A stretch of 64,000 bases of DNA from Larix kaempferi (taxonomy: Eukaryota; Streptophyta; Pinopsida; Pinales; Pinaceae), in the NCBI GenBank assembly GCA_027924585.1, contig BSBM01002098.1:7291001-7355000 (forward strand), read 5' to 3'. Below the pieces are notes generated by a model that searched no databases, was not told where the DNA came from, and worked only from the letters and a program-made list of their open reading frames with translations. A program made the translations under genes and the position numbers. Below are positions 45,417-56,385 of this stretch, piece after piece; the first letter of the stretch is position 1; each line of letters begins with the position of its first letter.

Positions 45417-46830
45417 CTACTCCCCTTCCCATGTGGCCTCTTCTATTGGTAATTCTTTCCATTGAACCAAGTATTCCCGTATGATTCTGTTCCTTAATTT
45501 TCTTTCTCGAACTTGCAAGATTCGTTTTGGGACCAAAATTAGTTGTCCCTCGTCATCAAGGGGAGGTAGCTCTGATGAGGTAATAATCTGTTGGCCTACT
45601 GCTTTCTTGAGGTTAGACACATGGAAAACATTATGAATTTTACTTTCTTTTGGTAACTCGAGCTCATATGCTACCTCTCCAACTTTCCAGACTAACTTAT
45701 AAGGACCATAAAAGCAAGTCTTTAATTTCTCTGCTCCTTTCTTCTTAAGGGATGATTGTCCGTAAGGCAATAGCCGAAAGTATACCAAATCCCCTACCTC
45801 GAAACTGCGCACGATCTTGTGCCTGTCTGCATATAATTTTTGTTGGTTCTTGGCGGCCTATAAATTTTCTTTGAGTACCTTGAGAATATCCTGACTTTCC
45901 TGAATCCACTCCTTAGCTTTAGGTGCCCTACTGTCACCAAATACTAGGTCTGCAAAAGATAAGGCATCATAACCATACAATGCTTTAAAAAGAGTCATCC
46001 CGATGGACATATGGTAGGTAGTATTGTAGCAGTATTCCCCTAGGTGTAGCCATTTAATCCATGTCCTTTGCTGCCCTACTACATAGTTCCTTAAGTATCC
46101 CTCAATCCACTTGTTGACTATCTTTGTTTGTCCATCGCTTTGAGGATGACAACTAGTACTCATAGCCAATTTTGTCCTAACCAACCTGAAAAGCTCTTGC
46201 CAAAATGCTCCTATGAACTTACTATCCCTGCCACTAACAATAGTCTTAGGCAATTCGTGCAACTTGAATACCTCCTTGAAAAACAACTCTACCACTTGTG
46301 CTGCTGAATAGTTGGAAGGAATGGCAAAGAAATGAGCGAATTTAGTCATCCTATCAACAACCACGTACAAACAATCTCTACCCTGTACCTTGGGAAACCC
46401 TGTAATAAAGTCCATTGAAATACTTTCCCATTTTTGCTCGGGAATGGGTAATGGCTGAAGTAGACTTGCCGGATGAGTATGCTCTATTTTATTCTGCTGG
46501 AAAACACCACATTCCCTCACATGCTGCATTACATTTTTCTTGAGGCCATTCCATGAGAACCTCTCTCTGATCTGTCTGTAAGTCTTAAGGAACCCTTGGT
46601 GTCTTGCCAATGGTGAATCATGAGAAGCTTGTAGGATCTTTTTCTTAAATGCAGACTCGAGAACCAAGCAGATTTTGTTCTTATAGTAGATAATGTCATC
46701 TATCACCCTATAGCTGTCGTCTTGTATCTGTCCATCCAGTAATTCACAAGCAAACTTATTGTTTGAGTATTTGACCAAAAGATGAGATCTCCGATCTATG
46801 GAAATGCTCATAAGAGATAAGGCGGTCGAT
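45417..46830 (-). pseudogene. Gypsy-C integrase with chromodomain
   Basis: A single minus-strand frame runs 46811-45417 with one TAG stop at 45860-45858. Zinc region: SHDSPLARHQGFLKTYRQ then ECGVFQQNK, where the second Cys is Phe. Core: SMDFITGFPKVQGRD, SGRDSKFIGAFW (both Asp kept) and SDGQTKIVNKWIEGYLR, where the catalytic Glu of QTE is Lys. The C-terminal part gives FEVGDLVYFRL and FYGPYKL, then a chromodomain: ILQVRERKLRNR, EYLVQWKELPIEEATWE. In functional chromoviruses this domain steers integration to marked chromatin. The stop, lost Cys and lost Glu all argue that it is dead. Confidence 0.93.
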
Positions 46831-46913
46831 CATCTAGACAGGGCATCCACTGCCATGTTGTTTTTCCCTTTTACATACTCGATCTTGAAATCATAACCCT
46901 AGATCTTACTTAC

Positions 46914-47460
46914 TCATTGTTGTTGTCTCTCATTCAACTCTTTTTGATCCAAGAAGTACTTTAAGCTGTTATGATTTGTCTTGATTTTAAATCTGCCCTC
47001 CTCTAAGTATTGCTTGAATTTGTTTAGGGCATGGAGAATTGCTAACATTTCTTTATCATAGATTGAGTAGTGGCGCTCATAGTCCTTTAATTTCCTGCTC
47101 TCGAATGAAATAGGGTGATTGTTCTGTATCAACACTACTCCAATAACCTCTCCTGAAGCTTCACATTCTAATACGAATAGCTGGGTAAAATATTGTAAGG
47201 CTAGTACAGGGCATGAACTCATTACCTTGTAAGGTAATGAGGGCTAGTAAAATATTGTAAGGATAGTAAAATATTGTAAGGCTAGTACAGGGCATGTCTA
47301 TTGTGCATCCTCTAACCAATTGAATGCCCCCTTCTTCGTAATATTTGTAAGGGGTGTTGTCATTTGTGAAAACCCACTGACATATCTCCTGTAGTAAGTA
47401 CAAAGGCCCAAGAAGCCTTTCAATTAAGTCACATTTCTAGATGTAGGCCACTCTAGTATG
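46914..47460 (-). pseudogene. Gypsy-C RNase H
   Basis: Minus strand: RNVT-x-LKGFLGLCTYYRRYV (thumb), then a local duplication of about 80 bp (47185-47300) that breaks the frame, then FVLECEASGEVIGVVLIQ, HPISFESRKLKDYERHYS, DKEMLAILHALNKFKQYLEE and FKIKTNHNSLKYFLDQ. The first catalytic position is Glu instead of Asp (C-D-A-S to C-E-A-S), and the third (TDH) is Asn. Confidence 0.88.
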
Positions 47461-47468
47461 GCTTTAAT

Positions 47469-48287
47469 CTATGTTGCATGGGTACCCGTACCGGGTACTT
47501 GGATACTTCAATGGTACATTCCCAGCCGTACCCAAATTTAAACTCGCGTACCGGGTACTTCACTTATGAAAACAGGGTACTTGCATGGATTTTGGTACGC
47601 CGTACCGCATGTTTGGGTACTCGGGAGGTACGACCGTTGGGAAATTCACCTTAGCTTGCCGTCGAGGGGGGTCGATTTGCAATGTTTGATGTTTAAAATT
47701 TTAAAAATTAAAAATTAAAACATTGAAACACATGTTATGTGGGCACTTACCCCTTACCTAAACCTGCGCGGCACTCCATTTCTCACTGCTAGTGCTCCGT
47801 GCTCACTACTCTAGCGATGCCTATCTAGAGAGCTTCCTGACAGAGGACCTTAGTGATGCTGATGACATTGATCCTGAGGACGCTGATGACATGGCTTGAG
47901 GAAGCCAAATCAGCTATCTTGTTTATTGTTCAATGTTTACTATTTTGAACTTTCTTTTTCATGTCTGGAAATGCCATTCAGTCTTCCAGTCTTCCACTTG
48001 ATATCTACTATGAGTCTATGTCATATGATTTATCAAATTTATTATTTTATGTTTCAAATTTTCAATGTGAATGTTCATATGAATCATTGAATTTAGAAAT
48101 ATCAAATATACATGTATGATGTGATGTGATGTGACATGTTTTATTTTTATAAATTTTAATAAATATATATATATATATATATACAATACCCCTGACGTAC
48201 CCAAGTACCCTATTTCAAAAAGTGGCATCCCCGTCCCCGTCCCCGTACCAGTACCCGTCCCCGTACCCACGTTTCCTGGCAACTTAA
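47469..48287. mobile_element. MITE-2: hAT-like insertion with GGTACC-type repeat ends (819 bp)
   Basis: GCTTTAAT (47461-47468 and 48288-48295) is an 8-bp TSD; two more flanking bases match by chance. Ends CTATGTTGCATGG and (reverse) TTAAGTTGCCAGG match at 9 of 13 positions. Excision restores the Gypsy-C RT frame exactly. Near both ends lie arrays of GTACCCG/CCCCGTACC units (47485-47650; 48220-48275). A plus-strand relic at about 47818-47900 (YLESFLTEDLSDADDIDPED) looks like the acidic C-terminus of a hAT transposase, so it may be a deletion derivative. A (TA)n run lies at 48163-48183. Confidence 0.8.
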
Positions 48288-48299
48288 GCTTTAATCTTC

Positions 48300-49260
48300 T
48301 CTAGGTGTACCTGTACCCCATTTGCTCCTATCACATGCCCCAAGTATAACATCTCCTGCATACCAAACTCACATTTGGACATCTTTGCATATAATGACTG
48401 TTCTTTCTAAATTCCCAGTACTTCATCTAGGTGCTTTAAATGTTCTTCCCATGCTTTAATATGTCATCAAAGAACACCATGAGAAACTTACGCAACTGAG
48501 CCTTGAAAGTGTGATTCATGCATGACTGGAAGGTGGCTGGTGCGTTAGAGAGCCCAAACGACATCACCAAAAACTCAGTGACCATAGTGGCAACGAAAGG
48601 TTTTGTTTGGAACATCCTGTTCCCTCACCCTTATCTGATGGTATCCTGATCGGAGGTCAATTTTAGAGAAGTATTTTGCCCCTTGTAACTCATCCATCAA
48701 TTCATCTATTCTTGGAATTGGATAACTGTTCTTAATGGTTTTCTTGTTAAGGACCCTATAGTCAATGCACATGTGTAAAGTCCCATCCTTTTTTTTACCA
48801 ATACCACTGATGATGCAAATGGACTAGAGTTGGGTCTAATGTAGCCCAATTTGAGCAATTCTTTAATTGTATTTTCTATTTCATCTTTGTACCTCTTGGG
48901 ATGTCGGTAAGGTGTAGTGATGACCGCTTGGGTCCCCTCCTCCAACTCAATAATATGCTCAAATCCGCGATCGAGAGGCATAATTGATGGAAAATCTCTA
49001 AATACTTTCTCATGCTTCTGCAGTAGTGCCTGCATGTCCACTGGATGTTGTGTGGTGCTATCCGATGGCGTCCTGAATGTGACCAAGCACTCGACTGCCC
49101 ACTCTATGTCTCCCTGTCTGAGCACAACCTCCATCCTGTGTGATGATACTGTTTTAGGAGGGTAGGTAAGGATACCTCTCAAAACTACCCACTGTCCATC
49201 TGGTCCCTGAAACTCCACCTCCATGGTCTGGTAGTTCGTAGCAATGTTGCACAACTTGGA
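48300..49260 (-). pseudogene. Gypsy-C reverse transcriptase
   Basis: Minus strand: MEVEFQGPDGQWVVLRG and a long linker to FRDFPSIMPLDRGFEH, then [29 protein letters not shown], and in the next frame [38 protein letters not shown] (motif A), [16 protein letters not shown] (motif B) and [10 protein letters not shown] (motif C FDD kept). A frameshift lies near 48780 and another after FDDIL near 48470; then KCEFGMQEMLYLGHVI continues to MITE-2. Confidence 0.9.
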
Positions 49261-49623
49261 AATGGCAAAGACTTAGCTGGCATATGACTCGTGGACTCGG
49301 GAAAAACTCGAGACAGACTCGGCAAGACTCAGCAAATAGGAAAAAAAATAAAAATATTGTACATTTTGGGCAAAAAAAAGAGATTAAAAGCATTTCCAAT
49401 CCATATAAGCTATAAAACTACAATTTATGCAATAATTCATAACATTGTCTCATAAACTCATAAACAATGACTATACAACATAACACAATCGATTTTAAAA
49501 TAATAAAATTAAAAAATATATATACAAAATATATAATGGAAATAAAAAATATATATATTAAAAACAAAATATAACAAAATAACAAAATATATATATTAAA
49601 AACAAAATATAACAAAATAACAA

Positions 49624-49661
<38 letters not shown>

Positions 49662-50312
49662 TAACAAAAAAATAATAAATATAAATTTAAAACATATAAC
49701 ATAAATAAAAATTTAAAATAAAAAATAACACAGATTAAATAAAATAAAATAAAAAAATTTATAACAAAAATCTAAATAAACAAAACTATCTAACACAAAC
49801 TATATAATAAAAATATAAATAAATAAAAACTACATATATAATATATATTATATATAAAATATATAACAAAACATTAAAATATAAATAAATAAAAACTATA
49901 TAAACATAACATGAATAAAATATTTATATAAACTAACTTTCTATTATATCGTTTTTATGGTTTCTAACTTTCTAAATAAAAAAAACGATATAATAGAAAG
50001 TTAGAAACCATAACATAAACAGGCCGTCGAACACAGCAGCCTGGTCATCGAACATGAACGGAACCCGACACTGCACGGAACCCTACACCGCACGTCGAAG
50101 ACCAGAATCACATCCACCCGAGAAAGAATTTTCACGTCCATGCTTTCGTGTCCCTGACGTTCGGCGATTCTGGTGAGTATTCCGGCGAGTTCGTGGGCGA
50201 TTACGGCGAGTTCTCTCTTGACGAAGAGTTCCTTGCCGAGTCTGCTGCGGTTACGCGGGAGTAGGAGTCACTCGTCGAGACTCGCAAGTCTTAAACGAGT
50301 GATGCTTCACTG
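49242..50312. mobile_element. MITE-3: hAT-like insertion with GACTCG subterminal repeats and an AT core (1071 bp)
   Basis: The 8-bp TSD GTTCGTAG lies at 49234-49241 and 50313-50320. Ends CAATGTTGCACAACT and (reverse) CAGTGAAGCATCACT form an imperfect TIR. GACTCG/CGAGTC-type motifs repeat within about 80 bp of each end. Excision joins the Gypsy-C protease frame (GKYSTN) to the RT linker (YQTMEVEF). The core (49400-50010) is nearly pure A/T with (TA)n(GA)n at 49625-49662 and a strong hairpin at 49934-50011. There is no transposase. Confidence 0.88.
49934..50011. repeat. Overlapping hairpins inside MITE-3
   Basis: A 23-bp arm at 49934-49956 is perfectly inverted at 49981-50003. A second 18-bp arm at 49957-49974 is inverted at 49994-50011. 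The two right arms overlap, so the folds are mutually exclusive. Confidence 0.9.
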
Positions 50313-50800
50313 GTTCGTAGAATATTTTCCAAATGAATAAAGCCACTGAACTCCCAAAACCACATTTGTATCTAGGACATCAACCACATAAAAGGAATCT
50401 GTCACTGTATAGTTCCCTAGGGTTACATTCCATTTTGGAATCCAATGAGTGCGATCCATACTGTGGTTTCCTGCCACTGCCATTGTACAGTGTAAACCCA
50501 TCGCTCTAGATGCCTCGCCTCTTTACCCATGTAATATCAATAAAGTTGTGGGTCGCCCCACCATCAATCAGAATTCCAACCTTGTTACCCTGAATGACAC
50601 CCCTCACTAGGAGAGTGTGGAACCTGGGAACTCCAGATAACGTCGCAATGACACCTCCCTTGACATCCTCTGGAAATTGCTCCTCTGTTGTGTGAAGTGC
50701 CTCCCTCTGTGCCTGATCCCAATCCTCCTCATCCTCTCCACTGTCTGAGTACACCTCTATGTAATGGGCCTTCCCCTTCCCAAAACACTTGTGACCTGGT
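50313..50800 (-). pseudogene. Gypsy-C aspartic protease
   Basis: Minus strand: GVIATLSGVPRFHTLLVRGV, then NKVGILIDGGATHNFIDITW with an intact catalytic D-G-G, a stop, then the flap region MAVAGNHSMDRTHWIP and FYVVDVLDTNVVLGVQWLYS. This gypsy protease is well preserved apart from the in-frame stop near 50506 and the MITE-3 insertion that ends it. Confidence 0.9.
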
Positions 50801-52075
50801 ACCCATAGCTCCTAGCAGCTAAAGCATAGTTTCTTTCTTCTAAGTTTCTTGCGGGTATCATCATCCATCCAATCTCTTTTGGATCACTCTTTCTGGAAAG
50901 GTCTCCTATCCTTATCTTTAATAAGCAAAGTTGTTTTAGGAGGGAACCTATTCTTGGGTATTGAGGCCTCCAAATCACAGGTACGACTGATGGCATCATG
51001 CAGTGTGGTGGGTCTATAAGCTTTAACCCATCCACGTAAGGGTTCAGTTAGGGCCTCAGTAAACAACATGACCAACATGCTCTTTGAAATGTCTGTCACC
51101 ATAACTGCTACTCTTTGGAACTATGATATGAAAGCTTCGGGACAACTGTCTGCTTGAGCTGAGCTAGCTCTCTAAAGTGCACCCCTCGGGGTCTTTCCCG
51201 TCGAAACGCTCGATGAGCCTCTGTGTGAAATTAGTATAAGAGGTGATAGTGTTGTGACCCAGCGTCACCAGCCTGTGGTACCACCACTCATGGGCATCCC
51301 TGTCCAAATGCAAGGTAGCCAACTTTATTGCATCTGCCTCCATCATGGGGTTAAGTTGGAAGTAAGTATCCAACTTTTGTACACAAATCCACGCTAGGCC
51401 ACTCTGGGTTCCATCAAAAGTAGGAATAGTCAGCTTCCCTACTATGCGCTGTAATTCATAGTTCTGGTTGAAGGCCCTGTTGTACCCTCCCGGCCTGTTC
51501 TTACTCTTTAAAGGTCATGGCCGAATGGAAATCATCTCCAAGTGCTCTGTACTCCCGTAGATATGCCCTCAATGGCTTGTCCGACTCTACCTGTATTATT
51601 GGCACTGCGGTTTGGTTATCCAAGAACTGCGGCATGGTGCATCTGGAGGACCTATTGTATATATGAGGGTGACTCTGCATGGTGGTATGCAAGTGGATTC
51701 CACTGTCACTCGTGGATACTCTGTCACTGTTGGGAACCTGTGGGATGTTTGGAGTGGACCTGATTTATTTGCTAACCTGTTGATTGCACTCAACATTTCC
51801 TTTTGTCCTGTAGTCAAGTCCTTCAGAGCATTAATGAGGCTGTGGAAAGTTAATTTGTCATCATCTGCCATGGTCTCTTTACCTTTATCCTTCCCAAATG
51901 GAGTCTTTGTTTCTCTGTCTTCTAGATCTATGTCCTCTAACTCGATGTCGTCTTCCTCTCTTCTCCCCTTGTTACTGAACCTTTGCCTTCTATAAGTGAT
52001 ATTATGCAAGTCTTTTGAATGCATTGAACTGTTTATAATTGCATGCTCCCACAACTGGCGAGGAACATGCTCTGA
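50757..52075 (-). pseudogene. Gypsy-C gag with zinc knuckle
   Basis: Minus strand, in several frames: an acidic N-terminus (REEDDIELEDIDLEDRETK, MADDDKLTFHSLINALKD), then the retrotransposon gag core (KLTIPTFDGTQSGLAW, MDTYFQLNPMMEADAI, KLATLHLDRDAHEWWYHRL, FTQRLIERF), FTEALTEPLRGWVKAY, then a knuckle-like ALAARSYGYQVTSV in one frame and GHKCFGKGK in another. Four or more frame breaks occur. It would encode the particle protein. Confidence 0.85.
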
Positions 52076-52080
52076 TACCA
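52069..52080 (-). other. Gypsy-C primer-binding site, perfect
   Basis: GCTCTGATACCA is the exact reverse complement of TGGTATCAGAGC (initiator tRNA-Met), one base from the 5' LTR at 52082. Confidence 0.95.
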
Positions 52081-52081
52081 C

Positions 52082-53615
52082 TGTAATATTCCACTTAAAT
52101 CTGATCTTCAATTTGCTTCACTGCTGATTTATGTTTGCTTGATTTGGTAGGTGACTTGTTGGTTTGTAGGTATGTTAGGAAGCAGTAATTTATTGTGTAA
52201 CATGGCTTGCATACCCAATGGTTTAACACCATAAAATGAACCCCATAATAACAAGATTAAGCCATTGACTGTATTCTAAATATTAAATACCAATCATATT
52301 GTGTGAGAGAATAAATCTGACCTTAATATTGTTGGAGGTGGACAGTGTGAAGAAGGAACTGTTGCTGCAAATAATATGACTGTGGCGAAGTTGTGACAGT
52401 TTTTGCATGAGATAACTGCCCTGATAATGGAAGCCTGGCTGCTATAAGTCATATGACTACTGTATAAGTTTTAGACAGCCCTTGCATGAGATGACTGTCA
52501 AAACAAAAGAAGCATGCACAGCTGTTGATAATCACGCCCAGAATTGCCAGATTGCAGCACGTGGAAGAGGAAGACGCCTTCAATAATTTGCAATATAAAG
52601 ATTGCTGCTCCCACAGTGATGATACACCCTCCTATCTTGGATTAGGGCTGCTAGATGACCACGCTTTAAGTGTATTTGATCTCAGCAAATATTGCACCCT
52701 TTCTAAAGTGGATAATCATGGCCCTCTTCTTTGTGCTAGGGCACAAGAGTTTAAACAATTAAATTGCAGCAGTTATGAAGGAGATCAATGCTGCCTCAGG
52801 AAGAAAGGCGCCCCTTCCTTTGTGTGAAGAATAACAGCCACAGGAAACACGCCCTCAGAATAGCATACAGCAGCTAAACGTTGATCTAGTCCTCCACATA
52901 GAAGTTTGATAACATTATCCACACTTGACAGTCATGCCCTGGAGATTTGCATGATGAAAAACACCTCTCTTTGATGGAGGAATTTGTGGTCCCTTGGTAA
53001 TGAGTTAATGTGCCCTCCCAGAATTCTCTAGTAACCTGAGATCTCCTTGAATCTCCATGAAGAACACTGGAACTGATGTAAGGATGAAGAATAATGGTGG
53101 ACCTGAATGGTCTACCCATGGAAGTAATTAGGGCAAGATAGATTTCGCTGCCGAAATATACTTATTGGTGAAGGAATGTGCCCTCAACCCTAGTTTGGCT
53201 CTCTGAGCTCTTCAATCAAATTCTCAATGATCAATAATAACATATGCATCCTGAGCAACTTGCTTTTTCCTTCTTTTCTCATGTTGAGATTGCATGCCTA
53301 AGTTGCTTTTCTTTCTTTTTTGAAGTCGAGGTTGCATGCACTCACTTTTGGATGCATCCAGACTCTTTAATTATCTCCAGTTGCATGCATTATGAGTCTG
53401 GTTTGCATGCAATGCATGTCAGTTGCTACTTACCCTGATGGCCTTCTTTTACCTACTGATGACCTAATATAACTGTTTAGGATCTTCTTTTATTCCAATG
53501 GCATCAGTCCTCGGTCAATTCCCTGATTGTTAGTCCCCGCTCAAACCTATGGGAATTAAATAGGTTAGCAGGAGGGTTCTTACTTCTTAGTGCTTAAGTA
53601 GAAGAAGACATTACA
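52082..53615 (-). repeat. Gypsy-C 5' LTR
   Basis: This 1534-bp LTR runs TGTAATATTCC to ACATTACA and represents the LTR state without the palindrome seen in the 3' copy. Confidence 0.93.
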
Positions 53616-55000
53616 ATTGAGGACAAAAGCACATTGTTGGGGTTAGTTGGGGCATGACACCCTACTCCCATGCTCAACGTTTCATCAAGTTGCAACAATT
53701 CATCATTTTTATTATTATTTTATGTCTTATGAGGTTTAGTCCCCAACTTGTGAGTAACAAACCCTAAAAAAATAATTTTAATTAATTTTAAGACATTTTA
53801 TGTAGGTCGGCCCAGAGGAGTGAAAAGGTGTGCCTTTTTTAAAAGACATGTCTTGTCGCATATAAATAAAACACTCCTCATTCATTTGCAATACAAAATC
53901 ATGGGATCAAATAAAGTCTTATTTTTATTTCTCCTTGTGTATTTTTGGCTAAGTGGTGTGCACCTCTTTCTTTGAGCAAATCTTTGGTTTCTAAGGGATG
54001 AATGTGATGTGTAGGCTTATTTATTGTCTTTTCATGGCTTGTTAAAGGCAAAAAGATTCTTGGGAGGGCTACTCTCTTCTCTTTTCTCTTCAATTGTGGT
54101 AAGCTCTCTTTGACACTTTGTTCCTTGTATTGCACTGCCGGAGGCATTCAAGATAAGCCTAATCTAGGGATTTTATACACAATAACTGTCTTGTAATTGA
54201 GACGTCTCTACTTGGAGAGTCTCTCTTGTATTGGGCCTTGGCTTCTTTATTTTTCCCTAGTTAGGTCAAGATCAACACAACCTAGGGTTTCTTGATTTTG
54301 CCCTAACTCATACAAAAATTGATTTGCCAAATTCTTAGAGGTATGTGGATCATGATTCCTTGATGCCTAGAGGGATAAAACCAAGGTGTTATTTCCCTTT
54401 TCTTCACCAATCCCTCTTTTATCAAAATTCTTGTACTATATATTGCAAAAAATACAAAAAAAATCAAATATTGTGAAAAACCCTAAAAATCTTACATTTT
54501 TGCAAAAATCTAAAAATATTTATTTTTGTGCCCTAGTTATTTAATTCTGATTTTCTAAAGTAATTAATTGCAGCAATAAATTTCAGATCTTGATAAATTA
54601 TTGAAAAAATCCTCAGAAGTTAAAAAATCTTGCAAAAAAGGTCAATTTTTAGCCCTAAAAGTGCCCTAAAGGAGGTGAAGTCATCCTAGGGTTAGGTGAC
54701 TTCAGCTCTTAGGGTTAATTTCAGATATGTTGGAAGTGTTATTGCAGGCTCGTTTTGACAAAGAAATCAAACCGTAGGGGTTTGAGGGAGATTTGCTCAA
54801 TTCCTAGGTCAACCAGGGTGACCCTAGGGGGATTTGAGGTCAAGAATATTTATGATTCATCTTGACTGCAAAAAAACAGACTTGTAGCAGAAATCATCCC
54901 CAAAAGAAACCTTAGAGTTGCCAATCAAGTGCACCCCAGGGGGGATTAAATATCCTCGGGGTAGGGTTCGTCGAAAGGTAAATTTTGTGCAATTTCTGTA
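53616..55000 (+). other. Possible old LTR/leader of another gypsy element
   Basis: After the Gypsy-C target site comes a PPT-like junction and then TGTTGGGGTTAGTTGGGG from 53634, which could be an LTR start. A TATA-like CATATAAATAAAAC lies at about 53858. Only the position and general look support this; no partner LTR or end was found. From 54400 to 55000 the sequence is AT-rich with nothing recognisable. Confidence 0.35.
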
Positions 55001-55334
55001 GTTAATTTGGGAGATATTTCACATTTTATCTCGCTGTATTTTACTACAGAAAATAACATTAGCAAAATTACATATTCATCATTGCTCCTAACCATTGTTG
55101 AAGATATCGCCAAAATATTTGGCACCACGCGAAAAATAATGATTTTTTTCCGAGCGCCGATTTCTTGGCCCGAAAAAATCGTGATTTTCTCTTGAACATT
55201 GAACATAGCTTGGTTGACCAAAAATCACAATTTTTCCCCCAAAAAATGCACCACGACCTGAAAAATCGCCCTGGTGCCGAGAATCCGCCTTTAAGTTTCG
55301 TTTTTTATTTTTATTTTCCTCTTTTGACTTTGCA

Positions 55335-56385
55335 GTTGTGGGGGAATGAGAAGGAGAGTGTTAGTAGACATCAACCAAGAGATCTAGAGGACCAAATCAC
55401 TGATTTCATCACCATCAAGAGATATTTAATTGGAGGAAAAATCAATTTGCAAGCGGCCTACGATGTTGGTCATCTCAAATCCCAGGTATGTAGTCAAATC
55501 CCATTTTCATGCATTGTTTTTCATATATTGTTTTAGGGGTTCCAAAGCCCATCATTTTTTGTGGCTAAGAAAATAGATTGAGGGACTGTTTTTCCTTGAA
55601 CAACCCTCTTAACTTAACCTTTGGTTAGATTTTGCTAGGGTTTTCAAAATCTTTTTTTTCTTGCCTCTTGCCATAAATTTCCAATGAATTTCCATGGATA
55701 GAAAAACAATTTAGAAGGTTGCTTTTCCTTTAACAGCAGACTTTTTTTTTTAAAATAATTTTTAATGTTAGTTTTGTTGTTCCATTTTTTGGCTCCAAGT
55801 TCAAGTTGAAGGTTTGATATTGCATTTCCAAAATGCCTAAGGTCTTGGATCCAATGTGGCAGCAGTATGGGGAGCCAGAGGATGGGACAAACCGTCAAAG
55901 GTTGTCTTGTAAACTATGTGGCCAAGCTATGACAGGGGGGATTAGCCGGTTGAAATACCACTTGGCTAGAATTTTGGGGCATGATGTTCTAATTTACACC
56001 GAATCAACCCCGGAAATTATGCGGATGGCCCATGATGCCATTTATGAGAAGGATAGAAAGGAGGTGGCAGCTGCTAATAGAGTTGAAATTGCTTTGGGTG
56101 GAGTGGCTAGATCCTCAAGAACCATCGGCACCAGCAGATTTGTGAGTGGGACAAAGGGCAGTGAGAGGGACTCCACAAATGTAGATTCACCTTCCACTAG
56201 GGCCTCACCTTTCTTTGTTCCAAGGACCAGAGATGCGGCTCAACCTTCCATCCGATCAATGGTTAAAAAAAGGAGAAGCAAGAAGCGGACAAGCTTATGG
56301 GGAGAATGATTTTTTGAAGCGATTTACCAGTGATCATCACAAAGACCAATCCATTTTTCTAGCCTATGTGTGATGCTATAGCTGT
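55335..56385 (+). pseudogene. hAT-2: broken hAT transposase gene (BED finger end)
   Basis: ATG at 55833 opens MPKVLDPMWQQYGEPEDGTN, then CKLCGQAMTGG-SRLKYHLA and GHD: a BED-type zinc finger (C-x2-C, H, H). After a Ser/Thr-rich linker a frameshift in the A run near 56267-56272 leads the original frame into EADKLMGRMIF and PMCDAIAVV. A candidate 5' exon (55335-55484, acceptor TTTGCAG, donor GTATGT) precedes it. Upstream, AAAAATCG-type repeats (55120-55270) look like hAT subterminal sequence. The gene stops at 56385 where the Copia-2 LTR begins; its catalytic part is not seen beyond Copia-2. Confidence 0.78.

Larger units (their letters stand above)
43793..53615 (-). mobile_element. Gypsy-C: chromovirus-type Ty3/gypsy element on the minus strand
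   Basis: LTRs 43793-45357 and 52082-53615 start TGTAATATTCC and end ACATTACA. The target duplication is GTTGA (43788-43792) and ATTGA (53616-53620), one mismatch. A perfect PBS (52069-52080) and a PPT (45358-45372) fix the minus orientation. Reading left, the order is gag, zinc knuckle, protease, RT, RNase H, integrase, chromodomain. LTRs are about 96% alike in the first 140 bp. Two hAT-like insertions (47469-48287 and 49242-50312) and several frameshifts inactivate it. Confidence 0.95.

Noticed and set aside
55335-55484. Exon-like segment before hAT-2 considered as an independent host gene
   Set aside because: The only coding context downstream is the hAT BED finger; it fits better as a 5' exon of that element.
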